From contig NZ_VTRS01000003.1 of the NCBI RefSeq assembly GCF_008641065.1, positions 124,001 to 188,000 on the forward strand: a stretch of 64,000 nt of DNA, read 5' to 3'. The translations under genes were made by a program, and so were the position numbers. Below, piece by piece: positions 1 through 10,543 of the stretch. Positions within the stretch are counted from its first letter, which is position 1. Every line of letters begins with the position of its first letter. The stretch is from Rhabdaerophilum calidifontis. GTDB taxonomy: Bacteria > Pseudomonadota > Alphaproteobacteria > Rhizobiales > Beijerinckiaceae. The notes under the pieces are model-generated. The model made no database searches, was not told where the DNA came from, and worked only from the letters and a program-made list of their open reading frames with translations.

Positions 1-9
1 GGGATCTGG

Positions 10-1359
<1,350 letters not shown>

Positions 1360-1390
1360 GCGTCTCGTCCGGGAATCCGGAGGACCGCGA

Positions 1391-2074
1391 TTGGACAAGA
1401 CCATGCCAGCAACGAGCCCGGCCGCCATGCGCCGTGGCGTGATGTTCGTTCTCTCCTCGCCCTCGGGAGCGGGAAAATCGGCGCTCTCGCGCCTCCTCCT
1501 CCAGGATGACCCGGCGATCCGGCTGTCGATCTCGGTGACGACACGCCCGCGCCGGCCGAGCGAGGTCGAAGGCGTGCATTACCATTTCCTCGACGTCGCG
1601 GCCTTCGAGGCCATGCGCAAGCGCGGCGACCTGCTCGAATGGGCCGAGGTCCACGGCAATTTTTACGGCACGCCGCGCGCGCCGGTCGAGGCTGCGCTCG
1701 CCGAGGGGCGCGACATCCTCTTCGATATCGACGTCCAGGGCACCTTGCAACTCTACAAGAAGATGCGCGCGGATGTCGTGTCGGTCTTCATCCTGCCGCC
1801 CTCGATCGCCGAGCTCGAACGCCGGCTCCAGCGCCGCGCCGAGGATCCGGAACCGGTGATCCGCCGGCGGCTCCGGACCGCCGAGGGCGAAATCGCGCAT
1901 TGGGCGGACTATGATTATGTGCTGGTCAACGCCGATCTTCAGACCTGCCTTGCGGAGCTGAAGCAGATCCTGGCGGTGGAGCGCGCGCGCCGGCACCGTC
2001 AGCCGGGCCTCCCCGAAGCGATCGAGACCCTGCTTGCCGATCTCCGCGCCGTACTCGCGCGGCCGGAGGCGTGA
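1391..2074 (+). CDS. gmk: Guanylate kinase
   Basis: Phosphorylates GMP to GDP in purine nucleotide metabolism. The P-loop SSPSGAGKSALSR is close to the N-terminus. It is followed by the GMP-binding region (SVTTRPRRPSEVEG, then YHFLD and EWAEVHGNFYGTP), as in all Gmk proteins. I chose the TTG at 1391 because a clear GGAGGA (1379-1384) sits six bases upstream. This gives 227 residues. The ATG at 1403 would cost four residues and has a poorer ribosome site. The gene converges on rsmA with 14 bp between the stop codons. yicC, which often lies between mltG and gmk in related genomes, is absent. Confidence 0.95.
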   Translation: MDKTMPATSPAAMRRGVMFVLSSPSGAGKSALSRLLLQDDPAIRLSISVTTRPRRPSEVEGVHYHFLDVAAFEAMRKRGDLLEWAEVHGNFYGTPRAPVEAALAEGRDILFDIDVQGTLQLYKKMRADVVSVFILPPSIAELERRLQRRAEDPEPVIRRRLRTAEGEIAHWADYDYVLVNADLQTCLAELKQILAVERARRHRQPGLPEAIETLLADLRAVLARPEA

Positions 2075-2088
2075 AACCGGCAAACGGC

Positions 2089-2928
2089 TCAGCCCTGAAG
2101 CGCCAGCGCGTTGGCGAGCGCCAGGAACGCCGCGATGGGCAGCGTCTCCGGCCGCTCCGACCCGTCGAGCCCGGCCGCCGCCAGGAGGGCCGGCACCGGA
2201 CCGAGCGATTTCAGGCTCTGGCGCAGCATCTTCCGCCGCTGGGCGAAGGCGGCCATCGTCACCCGTTCGAGCGCCGTGAGCAGGCAGGGCGCCGGCGCCG
2301 CACGTGGCACGAGCGAGACCACGCTCGAGCTGACCTTGGGCGGCGGGGTGAAGGCCGCCGGCGGCAGATCGAGCACCACCCGGGTCTCGCAGCGCCAATT
2401 GGCGAGAATGGCGAGCCGGCCGTATTCCTCCGGGCTCGCCGGCGTCGCGATGATCCGCCGCGCCACCTCGCGCTGGAACATCAGCGTCATCGAATCGTAG
2501 AAGGGCGGCCAGGGTTCGGCGCGCAGCCAGCCGATCAGCAATTGCGTCCCGATATTGTAGGGCAGGTTGGCGACGATCCGCGCCCGCCGGCCCGCGAGCA
2601 GCGGCCGCGGGTCCCAGGCGAGCGCATCGGCCTCGACCAGGGTGAGCCGGCCGGGATAGGCGGCCGCCACCGCCTCCAGCGCGCCGATGCAGCGCGGATC
2701 GCGCTCGACCGCGATGACATGCGCCGCGCCGGCGGCGAGCAGGGCCCGCGTCAGCCCGCCCGGACCGGGGCCGATCTCGACCACCACATGCTCCGCGAGC
2801 GGCCCGGCGAGCCGGGCGATCTTCGCCGTCAGGTTGAGATCGAGCAGGAAATTCTGGCCGAGCGACTTGCGCGCCTCGAGCCCATGCGCCCGGATGACCT
2901 CGCGCAGCGGCGGCAGAGCGTCGATCAT
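2089..2928 (-). CDS. rsmA: 16S rRNA (A1518/A1519) dimethyltransferase RsmA
   Basis: Dimethylates two adjacent adenosines in helix 45 of 16S rRNA late in 30S assembly; loss gives kasugamycin resistance. The 279-residue protein shows the KsgA/Dim1 signature: GQNFLLD near residue 25, SAM motif [12 protein letters not shown], and the catalytic NLPYNIG motif IV. It is the last gene of the lptF-lptG-lptD-surA-rsmA run, and its ATG overlaps the surA stop in an ATGA arrangement. In many relatives pdxA lies between surA and rsmA. Here the overlap leaves no room for it. Confidence 0.95.
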   Translation of the reverse strand: MIDALPPLREVIRAHGLEARKSLGQNFLLDLNLTAKIARLAGPLAEHVVVEIGPGPGGLTRALLAAGAAHVIAVERDPRCIGALEAVAAAYPGRLTLVEADALAWDPRPLLAGRRARIVANLPYNIGTQLLIGWLRAEPWPPFYDSMTLMFQREVARRIIATPASPEEYGRLAILANWRCETRVVLDLPPAAFTPPPKVSSSVVSLVPRAAPAPCLLTALERVTMAAFAQRRKMLRQSLKSLGPVPALLAAAGLDGSERPETLPIAAFLALANALALQG

Positions 2929-3911
2929 CGCGGGTAGCGGATCTCGACCTTTTTCCGCAACTCCTCGAGATAGGCCTTGGTATTGCTGGAAATCCGTTTT
3001 TCGGCCAGTTCCGCCGCGATATTCGCCCGCTGTGTGGCGCTGTTGTCGCGCTCGCGCTTGCCGCAGACCGCGACGATCTCGATCCCCTGATCGCTGCGCT
3101 GCGGCGGCGTCATGCGCCCGACGGGGGTCTTGTTCAGCAGGTCCAGCAGCGGCTTCGGCAGTTCGGCGCTGGTCCGCCGCATGGCCGGGCGCAACGCAAC
3201 GTCCTTCGCCGTGCGCAATTCGTCGAGCCCGGTCTCGCAGGAGGTGAAGCGCGCGCGCGCGGCGGCGGCAGCGCGCTCGGCCGCGGCCGGCGATCCGCCC
3301 CGCGGCACCACGAACACCACCGGCTGAAGGTCGAATTCGGTGACGACGCCGGCATTGCGCTGGCGCTCGGCGAGTTCGCGCTCGACTTCCTCGTTCGAGA
3401 CCTGGGTGCCGCGCCGGATCCGGTCGCGCAGCAGGATCGACCAGGCGAGATCGGCGCGGATCTTGTCGCGCAGGGCATTGGCGGAAAGCCCGCTCCGCTT
3501 CAGCACATCCTCGAATTCGCGTTCCGAAAGCCGGTTTCCGCGCGCGATCTTGGTGAATTCCTGCTCGACGCCCTCCTCGGTGACGCGATAGCCGATCCGC
3601 CGCGCCTCGATCAGCTTCACCTGATCATCCACGAGTTCGGTCAGCGCCGATTTGCGGTCGAGCCGGCGCCGGTCGACGATCTGGGCGATGCGGATGCGCT
3701 GCTCGACATCGAAGCTCGTCACGGGCCGGCTGTTGACGAGCGCCAGCACCGCCTGCGCGGCGGCCGGCCGGCCGGCGAGGCCCGCCAGCAGCAGCGCGAG
3801 GACCGCCAGTATCGCGGCGTGGCGGACAAGCGGAAGGGGCGAGGGCGGCAACGGGATGAGCGGAAGCGGCACGGACCGGGCCGGCGCGCCGCGGGCGGCC
3901 TTGGCATGCAT
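2925..3911 (-). CDS. surA: SurA-type periplasmic chaperone / peptidyl-prolyl isomerase
   Basis: Periplasmic chaperone that escorts outer-membrane beta-barrels to the BAM complex. The 328-residue protein has a long hydrophobic signal sequence (about residues 10-52, ending near RPAAAQA). The SurA N-terminal helical domain follows ([18 protein letters not shown], then [14 protein letters not shown]). A divergent parvulin-like segment (about 195-290) precedes C-terminal helices. The parvulin part is weak, so chaperone rather than isomerase activity is the safer reading. The ATG at 3911 overlaps the lptD stop; a TTG one codon upstream is possible. Placement directly after lptD fits its role in LptD folding. 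Confidence 0.85.
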   Translation of the reverse strand: MHAKAARGAPARSVPLPLIPLPPSPLPLVRHAAILAVLALLLAGLAGRPAAAQAVLALVNSRPVTSFDVEQRIRIAQIVDRRRLDRKSALTELVDDQVKLIEARRIGYRVTEEGVEQEFTKIARGNRLSEREFEDVLKRSGLSANALRDKIRADLAWSILLRDRIRRGTQVSNEEVERELAERQRNAGVVTEFDLQPVVFVVPRGGSPAAAERAAAAARARFTSCETGLDELRTAKDVALRPAMRRTSAELPKPLLDLLNKTPVGRMTPPQRSDQGIEIVAVCGKRERDNSATQRANIAAELAEKRISSNTKAYLEELRKKVEIRYPR

Positions 3912-6487
3912 CAATTGTTCGTCCTCTGCGAGATCGAGGTCCCGCCGACATCACGCAGCACGAGCCGCATCAGCACGGTCGTGACATGCGGGTCCTGGCC
4001 GTTCGAGTAATTGTAGGAGCGGCTGGCCTGGATCGCGAAATCCGTGCATTCGTCGCGGTAGCCGAGGCCGACCGAGGCGCCGCTCACGCTCCAGCGCGAA
4101 GTATCGGCGGCCGGGTTGACGATCCGCTGCGTGAGGTAGCGGTCGAGATCGAACAGCACCGATCCGGTGGCGTAGAAACTTTTCGGCAGGAGGATCCGGC
4201 TCGAGAGCGCGATGCCTTCGCGCCGCTGGGTGTAGCCGAGTTCGGGCTGCGGCGCGATGCGGGAATAGGTCGCCGAAAGGGTGGCGCGCCCGTAGAGCGT
4301 CGTCCGCCCCTCGACATCGAGCCGCTTCAGGCCGAAATTCTGTTCGTCGAACCGCGCCCGCGTCGTGAAGGCCGAGGTCGCGTTCGGCTGGAAGGTCGCC
4401 GCGCCGACGAAATCCGACTGCCCCGATTCGAGGCCGCTGTCGCGCCCCGTATTGACGAGATCGTATTGCGCGAAGGAATTGCGGCCCGCAAGATGCAGCG
4501 ACTGGCCGACGAGAACGCTCGCATACATGCCGTTGCTGCCGTTGAACGAATAGCGCGCGCCGTAATTCAGGCGGGTGCCGCCCTCGACGCGGTCGTATCC
4601 CGAGAACTTGTTCCAGGAGAACAGCGAATTCTCGTCGAAGACGAGGCTCTGCGCATCCTCGTTCGGCAGGTTGCCGATGCGCTGTTCGTTCGGCCGGACG
4701 ATGAGCTGCGCGATCGGCTCGAAATAATGCGTGCCGAAATCCGACAGCGCGAAGAACGGATAGCGATATTCCAGCCCGATGGTCGGCATCGCGCGGGCCA
4801 GGAAATTGTCGGCATTGCCGCCGAAGAAATTGCCCTGCTGGTGATTGCCGTAGCCGAGCCCGCCAAAGGTGTCGTTCGGCCCGTTATAGCCGTTCTGGTT
4901 GACCTGGAGCGTCGCGACATCGGCGCGGAACCCGACGAAGGGGGTCCATTCCTGCCCCATCGGATCGATGAAGCGGCGGCGCCAGGTGAGATCGGTGGAG
5001 GCGCGCGCATATTGGCCGGCGAAGCCGCGCAGCAGGCAACTTCCCGGCCGGTAGGCGCCGGTCACCTGCTTGGTCTGGGTGTCGGTATAGCGGCAGGCGA
5101 AGTAATAGCCCTCGCTGGCGCTGTAGAGCAGCTGTTGCGGGGTGAAGTTCGGCTGCCCCGCCTGCTGGATCGGTTGGAACAGCGCCGCGTCGCGGCTGAT
5201 GACGGCGGCATTCGCGGTGAGGCGCAGCTCGCCACCGATCGTTCCCGGGGTAAAGCGCCGGTCGAAATCGAAGGCGGGCGTCGTCGCCCCGATCTGCGGC
5301 TGCCAATCGGAAGTCGAGAGCCCGAGGAAATGATAGGCCGAGAGGTCGAACCAGCTCCGCTCGCCGCGCCCGCGCAGATAGACCGAGGACACGACCTCAC
5401 GGAAGAAGGTCTCGCTGATATTGCCCGGCTTGATCTTGTAATCGGTGAAATAGAACTTGTCGGTGGCGAGCGAGGCATCCCAGCCGAAGGTCCATTTCTC
5501 GTTGAGCAGGAACCGCCCCTTGGTCGAGACCGAGCCGCGGAAGGTGCGGTCGCCGGCGCCGACATAGGCGGGTCGCTCGAAGGCGAGCCGGTCCTGCTGC
5601 CAGATGCCGTTGACGCGGATATTGTAGGAGCCGTGCGCCAGCCGGTGCCGCCAGAGCACGTCCCCGTGCAAACCCTGCCGCGACATGTAGGTCGGCGTGA
5701 AGGTGATGTCGTAATTCTGCGCGATCGCCCAATAGAGCGGCACGGAGGCGCCGTAGCCGAGATTCGTGCGCGACACGAAGCGCGGCGCGAGCACGCCCGA
5801 TTTCCGCGCCACTGTCGGGTCCGGCGCCGAGAAGAACGGGAACCACGCAACCGGCACGCCCCAGAATTCGAGCGTCGCGTTCTCGTAATAGACGCGCTGC
5901 TCGGAATTGTTGTGAATGATCCGCGCCGAACGGATCTGCCAGAGCGGCGGCCGTTCCGGGTTGTCCTTGCAGGGCGCGCAGGAGGTGAAGGTACCGCGCT
6001 GGAACACGGTCGTCTCGCCGCCGGTCCGCTCGGCACGGCTCGCGGAGAAGCGGTTGTCGGTCGGCGTCTCGACGCGCAGCGAATCGACGAAGCCGTCGCG
6101 GAAATCCTCGGTCAGGTCGAAGCGGTCGCCATAGGTCTTGGTACCGTCGGTCTCGGTGAGGCGGGCATTGCCCTCGGCGTAGACGCGCTTGGACTTGCGG
6201 TCATAGGTGACGCGATCCGCCTCGAGGATCCGCCCCTGATAATAGATCTGCACGTCGCCGACGGCCGCGACCCGATCGTTGTTGCGGTCATAGACCACCT
6301 CACGGGCATCGACGAGCATCCGCGATTGCTTGTCCGCCTGCTGGCGGGCGGCGAGGCGGTCGTTGAAGGTCTGCGCGGCGGCCGGAGCCGGCAGGGCAGC
6401 GCCGAGCACGGCGGTGGCGACGCCGGCCAGCAGGCCTTTGCGGATCGTTAACCAGAATCGCGGATCGTGGGGAAGAAGCGGAATCAT
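3911..6487 (-). CDS. lptD: LPS-assembly outer membrane protein LptD
   Basis: Outer-membrane beta-barrel that inserts lipopolysaccharide into the outer leaflet together with LptE. It is 858 residues from the ATG at 6487, which overlaps the lptG stop by one base. A signal peptide occupies about residues 1-38 (ends PAPAAAQ). An OstA-like N-terminal domain follows (DAREVVYDRNNDRVAAVG, then VYAEGNARLTETDG), then a long aromatic-rich barrel. A Cys pair (SCAPC) lies near residue 165 and more Cys occur later, consistent with the disulfides of the family. The open frame continues upstream through lptG, but that extension is not real. The last barrel strands end near the surA start. Confidence 0.93.
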   Translation of the reverse strand: MIPLLPHDPRFWLTIRKGLLAGVATAVLGAALPAPAAAQTFNDRLAARQQADKQSRMLVDAREVVYDRNNDRVAAVGDVQIYYQGRILEADRVTYDRKSKRVYAEGNARLTETDGTKTYGDRFDLTEDFRDGFVDSLRVETPTDNRFSASRAERTGGETTVFQRGTFTSCAPCKDNPERPPLWQIRSARIIHNNSEQRVYYENATLEFWGVPVAWFPFFSAPDPTVARKSGVLAPRFVSRTNLGYGASVPLYWAIAQNYDITFTPTYMSRQGLHGDVLWRHRLAHGSYNIRVNGIWQQDRLAFERPAYVGAGDRTFRGSVSTKGRFLLNEKWTFGWDASLATDKFYFTDYKIKPGNISETFFREVVSSVYLRGRGERSWFDLSAYHFLGLSTSDWQPQIGATTPAFDFDRRFTPGTIGGELRLTANAAVISRDAALFQPIQQAGQPNFTPQQLLYSASEGYYFACRYTDTQTKQVTGAYRPGSCLLRGFAGQYARASTDLTWRRRFIDPMGQEWTPFVGFRADVATLQVNQNGYNGPNDTFGGLGYGNHQQGNFFGGNADNFLARAMPTIGLEYRYPFFALSDFGTHYFEPIAQLIVRPNEQRIGNLPNEDAQSLVFDENSLFSWNKFSGYDRVEGGTRLNYGARYSFNGSNGMYASVLVGQSLHLAGRNSFAQYDLVNTGRDSGLESGQSDFVGAATFQPNATSAFTTRARFDEQNFGLKRLDVEGRTTLYGRATLSATYSRIAPQPELGYTQRREGIALSSRILLPKSFYATGSVLFDLDRYLTQRIVNPAADTSRWSVSGASVGLGYRDECTDFAIQASRSYNYSNGQDPHVTTVLMRLVLRDVGGTSISQRTNN

Positions 6488-7569
6488 CAGCCGTCTTCCC
6501 GGTGCAGCAGGGTCAGCACGCTGAGCGCGGAGGCGACAGACGGGGCCACCCAGGCCGCGAAGGTCGTCGAAACGACCCCCGCATTCCCGAGGTCTCCCGC
6601 GATCGATGTCGCGATATAGAGGCCGAACCCTGCGCTCACGCCACCCAACACCATCTGTGCCAGACCACCAGACCGTAAAAACTTTAACGAAAAACAAGCG
6701 GCAAGCAAAACCATGGCGGCCAGCAAAGCCGGCCGTGCCAACAACGTCTGATACAACAGGCGATAGCGTGTCGCATCGAGCCCGGCAAGCTCCAGCCGCT
6801 CGACGATCGCGGGGAGCGACCAGAATGACACAGCCGCGGCCGGGCCGAGCGCCGAGCGGATCTCGTCCGCTGTCAGGTTCGAGGCGACGAGATAGGTCTC
6901 GAACTGCCCCGGTTCGACATCGACCGAAATCACCCGCGCCTGGCGGAAGCGCCAATATCCGCGCCGGAGATCGGCGGATTGGGCCTCGATCCGTTCCACG
7001 AGCCGGTTGGCATCGTCCATGACGAAGGCCGTCACGCCGCGCAGGCGGTTGGTCTCGGGGTCATAGGCGCTCGCGCGCAGGATCGCCTCGCCGTCGACGG
7101 AACGCTGGCGCAGCCAGATCTCGCCGCCGAGCGTGACGCCGCCGCGCCGGAAGATCTGGGCCTCGAGCGCGCCGGCACGGTCCTTCAGCAGCGTCGCGAC
7201 CGGGTTGTAGGCCATCATCACCGCGAACCCGGTCAGGATCGCCACCGCGAGCGCCGGCAGCGTGAATTGCCAGGCCGAAAGCCCGGCAGCGCGCGCGATC
7301 ACCAGTTCGAGCCGGCGCGACAGGCCGATAAAGGCCACCATCGAGCCGAAGAGGATGCTGAAGGGAATCACCTGCTCGGCGATCGCCGGCGCGCGGAAGA
7401 AGGCGAGCTTGGCCATCGTGCCGGTGCCGGCGCCGACGGCATCGCCCGCGCGCCGCATCAATTCGACGAAATCGAGCATGTAGATCAGCGCGAACACCGT
7501 CGCGAACACGATGCTGAACGCCACGATGAAGCGCCGCGCGAAATAGAGGCCGAGCGTCGCGCCGATCAT
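6487..7569 (-). CDS. lptG: LPS export ABC transporter permease LptG
   Basis: One of the two inner-membrane permeases of LptB2FG, which extracts LPS from the inner membrane and pushes it onto the LptC-LptA bridge. The 360 residues follow the YjgP/YjgQ pattern: an N-terminal membrane helix (YFARRFIVAFSIVFATVFAL), two more helices by residue 110, a soluble periplasmic beta-jellyroll at about 130-260, and three C-terminal helices. It overlaps lptF by four bases and lptD by one, so the genes are translationally coupled. The ATPase lptB and lptA/lptC are not in this window. Confidence 0.93.
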   Translation of the reverse strand: MIGATLGLYFARRFIVAFSIVFATVFALIYMLDFVELMRRAGDAVGAGTGTMAKLAFFRAPAIAEQVIPFSILFGSMVAFIGLSRRLELVIARAAGLSAWQFTLPALAVAILTGFAVMMAYNPVATLLKDRAGALEAQIFRRGGVTLGGEIWLRQRSVDGEAILRASAYDPETNRLRGVTAFVMDDANRLVERIEAQSADLRRGYWRFRQARVISVDVEPGQFETYLVASNLTADEIRSALGPAAAVSFWSLPAIVERLELAGLDATRYRLLYQTLLARPALLAAMVLLAACFSLKFLRSGGLAQMVLGGVSAGFGLYIATSIAGDLGNAGVVSTTFAAWVAPSVASALSVLTLLHREDG

Positions 7570-8738
7570 CGCGCGCCTCCCGCCGCCGGGCGCAGCCGGG
7601 CGAGGAGCCCCGTCCAGTCGAAGGCCGCGAACCGCCGCCGACGCAGCGGCCAGAAGGCGCGATAGGCGAGAATCAGGCCGCCGAGGGTCACCCCGAGCGG
7701 CACGAGATACATCAGCGCCACCCCGGCCTGGCTGCGCACGGCGAGGCTCGCGGCGCCGAATCCGGCGATCCGCATCAGCACCAGCGCCGCCACCGCCCCG
7801 GCGATCGCCGCGTCGCGCCCCTGGCGGGTGGTGCGCGCGGAACCGAGCGCGGCGAAGGCGATCGCCAGGGTCGCGAACGGATAGAGCGGGTTGGTGAAGC
7901 GGTCATGCAGCTCGGCGCGGAACCGGCCATAGATCGCGGCGACATAGGGGTCGTTGCGGTCGAGCCGGAACAGCAATTCGCCGGTCGTGCGCTCGCGCGG
8001 CTTGAGCGAGACCGGGCCGCCCGCCGCCTGCTCGAACTGGTCGAGATCGAAGACATAGCGCTCGAAGGCGATCACCGCGCTCTCGCGCTGCTCGCGATCC
8101 TGCCGCTGCATCGAGCCGCGCTCGAGCACGAGATAGAGCGATTGCTCGACCTCCGCGATCTGGCCGCGCGCGGCGAGATAGGTCGAGGCGAGGCGGGGAT
8201 CGCGGGAATCGTGGATCATCACCCCGCCCATCGCCCCGCCGGGCAGCCGCTCCCGGAAATGGAAGATGATTCCCTGGTCGAGGCTGACGAACTTGCCCTC
8301 CTGGACGATGCGCGAGACGACATCGGCGCGGATCTTGGTCACGAGATTGCGCAGGGCGCGGAAACTCTCCGGCATGGCGTAGAGCGTCATCGCAGCGACG
8401 ACGAGGCTCGTGATCAGCGTCAGGATGGCGAAGGGGCGGAAGATGCGGATCGGCGAGATCCCGGCCGCATTCATCACGATCAGCTCGCTGTCGCCGTTGA
8501 GGCGGTTGAGCGTGTAGAGGATGGCGATGAACAGCGCGAGCGGCGCCACGATCATCACCAGCGCCGGCAGGCCGAACAGCGTCACCTGGAAGAAGATCAG
8601 GATCGTCTGGCCCTTGCTCGTCAGCAGGTTGAGCTCGCGCAGCGCCTGCGTGAGCCAGATCACCGCCGTCAGCGCGCCGAGGCAGGCGAGAAACGCGCTT
8701 GTCGCGATGCGAAAGATGTAGCGCTCGACGAGCGGCAT
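7566..8738 (-). CDS. lptF: LPS export ABC transporter permease LptF
   Basis: Partner permease of LptG in the LptB2FG LPS exporter. The start is the ATG at 8738, giving [16 protein letters not shown], a typical LptF N-terminus, and 390 residues. The open frame continues 41 codons upstream but without family-like sequence. Membrane helices lie at about residues 10-35, 50-80 and 100-125. A periplasmic domain follows, then three helices near the C-terminus. As the first gene of the lptF-G-D-surA-rsmA unit, its promoter should lie in the 248-bp gap shared with the divergent pepA, which also holds a strong inverted repeat. Confidence 0.92.
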   Translation of the reverse strand: MPLVERYIFRIATSAFLACLGALTAVIWLTQALRELNLLTSKGQTILIFFQVTLFGLPALVMIVAPLALFIAILYTLNRLNGDSELIVMNAAGISPIRIFRPFAILTLITSLVVAAMTLYAMPESFRALRNLVTKIRADVVSRIVQEGKFVSLDQGIIFHFRERLPGGAMGGVMIHDSRDPRLASTYLAARGQIAEVEQSLYLVLERGSMQRQDREQRESAVIAFERYVFDLDQFEQAAGGPVSLKPRERTTGELLFRLDRNDPYVAAIYGRFRAELHDRFTNPLYPFATLAIAFAALGSARTTRQGRDAAIAGAVAALVLMRIAGFGAASLAVRSQAGVALMYLVPLGVTLGGLILAYRAFWPLRRRRFAAFDWTGLLARLRPAAGGAR

Positions 8739-8837
8739 TCCTGTCCCCGGACGGCGGATTGCGGGGTCGCCGCCATTCCCGCCGCGATCTCTGCCCCGAA
8801 ATCCGGGCAACGGCAAGGCAGCGGCGAAAAAGGCGCG

Positions 8838-8873
8838 GCAAGGCCGGTGACGGCCGGCCACGGCCGGCCTTGC
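8838..8873. promoter_or_regulatory. Perfect 10-bp inverted repeat in the lptF-pepA divergent region
   Basis: GCAAGGCCGG at 8838-8847 is exactly complementary to CCGGCCTTGC at 8864-8873. The 16-base centre contains a further GGCCGGCC palindrome. The element lies 99 bp upstream of lptF and 113 bp upstream of pepA, between divergent genes. It could be a protein operator or a 5' leader hairpin. There is no T-run, and a terminator at this place makes little sense. Whether the dyad is functional or a by-product of high G+C cannot be decided from one sequence. Confidence 0.4.
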
Positions 8874-8986
8874 GGGGAATGATCTTGCGGGACATGGTGC
8901 GCCGTTCCACCTTATCCTGGTATTGCCCTGATTCCCGGTCGGAATCCCGCCGCGCGCCGGCCGAAAAGCGCCCGAGAGGTTCGAGA

Positions 8987-10492
8987 ATGCCCGCTCCCCT
9001 GAAGATCACCTTCGCCGGCCCGGACGAGGCTCTGGCTCCCGTCGTCGTGGTCTTCCTCGGCAAGGACGGCGCGCTCGGCGCGGAGAGCGCCGCGCGGCTC
9101 GGCCGCGGCGTCGCGGCGCGGATCAAGGCGGCGGCGGCGGCGGAATCCTTCGCCGGCAAGGCCGGGCAGATGCTCGCGCTGCCGGCGGAGCCGGGGCTCG
9201 GCGAGCGCCCGGCGCATCTGCTGCTCGTCGGCACCGCCGAGGGCGAGGCCGCGAAGCCGCGCGATTTCGTGCGGATCGGCGGCCAGATCCATGCCAGGCT
9301 GCCGAAGGGGCGGGTGGTCTCGCTGCTTGCCAACCTGCCGGAACGGCCGCTCAACGGTGGCGAGGCGGCCGATCTCGCGCTCGGCCTACGCCTCGCCGCC
9401 TACCGCTTCGACCGCTACCAGACGAAGAAGAAGGAGGAGGATTCCGAAGACGGGCCGGCCTCCATCCAGATCCTGAGCAGCGTCGCCGCCGCCGCGCGCA
9501 AGGAATCGAAGACGCGCGAAGCGGCGTTCTCCGGCGTCGAACTCGCCCGCGACCTCGTCAACGAACCGCCGAACGTGCTGACCCCGGTGGAATTCGCCCG
9601 CCGCGCCGCCGCGCTCGAGAAGCTCGGCGTCGAGATCGACGTGCTCGACGAGAAGGCGCTGAAGAAGCTCGGCATGCGCGCGCTGCTCGGCGTGGGGCAG
9701 GGCTCCGAGCAGGAGAGCCGCGTCGTCATCCTGAAATGGCTCGGGGCCCGCGACGAGAAGGCGCCACCGGCCGCCTTCATCGGCAAGGGCGTGGTGTTCG
9801 ATACCGGCGGCATCTCGATCAAGCCCGCCCAGGGCATGGAAGACATGAAGGGCGACATGGCCGGCGCGGCCGCGGTCGTCGGGCTGATGCAGACGCTCGC
9901 CCTGCGCAAGGCGAAGGCGAATGTCATCGGCGTGATCGGCCTTGTCGAGAATATGCCCGACGGCAACGCCCAGCGCCCCGGCGATATCGTCACCTCGATG
10001 TCCGGCCAGACGATCGAGATCATCAACACCGATGCCGAGGGGCGGCTCGTGCTCGCCGATCTGCTCTGGCACGTGAAGCACAGGTTCAACCCGAAATTCA
10101 TGGTCGATCTCGCGACCTTGACCGGCGCGATCATCGTCGCGCTCGGGCAGGAGCATGCCGGCCTGTTCTCGAACGACGACGACCTCGCCGCACGCCTCCT
10201 CAAGGCCGGGCAGGAGACCGGCGAAAAGCTCTGGCGCATGCCGCTCGGCCCGGAATACGACAAGCAGATCGATTCGAAATTCGCCGATGTGAAGAATTCC
10301 GGCGGCCGCAACGGCGGCGCGATCACTGCCGCGCAATTCCTCCAGCGCTTCGTCGACGGCTGCCCCTGGGCGCATCTCGACATCGCCGGCACGGCGATGG
10401 GCTCGCCCCAGACCGAGATCAATCGCGGCTGGGCCTCCGGCTTCGGCGTGCGGCTGCTCGACCGGCTCGTCGCCCTGCATTGCGAGGGCTAG
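8987..10492 (+). CDS. pepA: Leucyl aminopeptidase PepA (M17)
   Basis: Cytosolic dinuclear-metal exopeptidase that removes N-terminal residues, mainly leucine, in peptide turnover. It is 501 residues from the ATG at 8987, preceded by a GAGAGG ribosome site. The variable N-terminal domain spans about residues 1-170. The C-terminal catalytic domain carries [10 protein letters not shown], the KGDMAGA region and NTDAEGR. The expected metal ligands K267, D272, D290, D349 and E351 and the catalytic K279 and R353 are all present. holC often follows pepA in related genomes. Here the next gene is a broken glycosyltransferase, the first member of the accessory block. Confidence 0.95.
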   Translation: MPAPLKITFAGPDEALAPVVVVFLGKDGALGAESAARLGRGVAARIKAAAAAESFAGKAGQMLALPAEPGLGERPAHLLLVGTAEGEAAKPRDFVRIGGQIHARLPKGRVVSLLANLPERPLNGGEAADLALGLRLAAYRFDRYQTKKKEEDSEDGPASIQILSSVAAAARKESKTREAAFSGVELARDLVNEPPNVLTPVEFARRAAALEKLGVEIDVLDEKALKKLGMRALLGVGQGSEQESRVVILKWLGARDEKAPPAAFIGKGVVFDTGGISIKPAQGMEDMKGDMAGAAAVVGLMQTLALRKAKANVIGVIGLVENMPDGNAQRPGDIVTSMSGQTIEIINTDAEGRLVLADLLWHVKHRFNPKFMVDLATLTGAIIVALGQEHAGLFSNDDDLAARLLKAGQETGEKLWRMPLGPEYDKQIDSKFADVKNSGGRNGGAITAAQFLQRFVDGCPWAHLDIAGTAMGSPQTEINRGWASGFGVRLLDRLVALHCEG

Positions 10493-10543
10493 GCGGCATG
10501 GCCCGCTAACGCGAAACGAAGGTTTTCCTGCTAGGCACCCGGC

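Noticed and set aside
3986-6451. 821-residue open frame antisense to lptD
   Set aside because: It is the mirror of a G+C-rich coding frame (Arg/Glu/Ile-rich, no domain). lptD on the other strand has clear family motifs.
6488-6955. 156-codon upstream extension of the lptD frame
   Set aside because: It overlaps lptG out of phase. The ATG at 6487 gives a proper signal peptide and a stop-start overlap.
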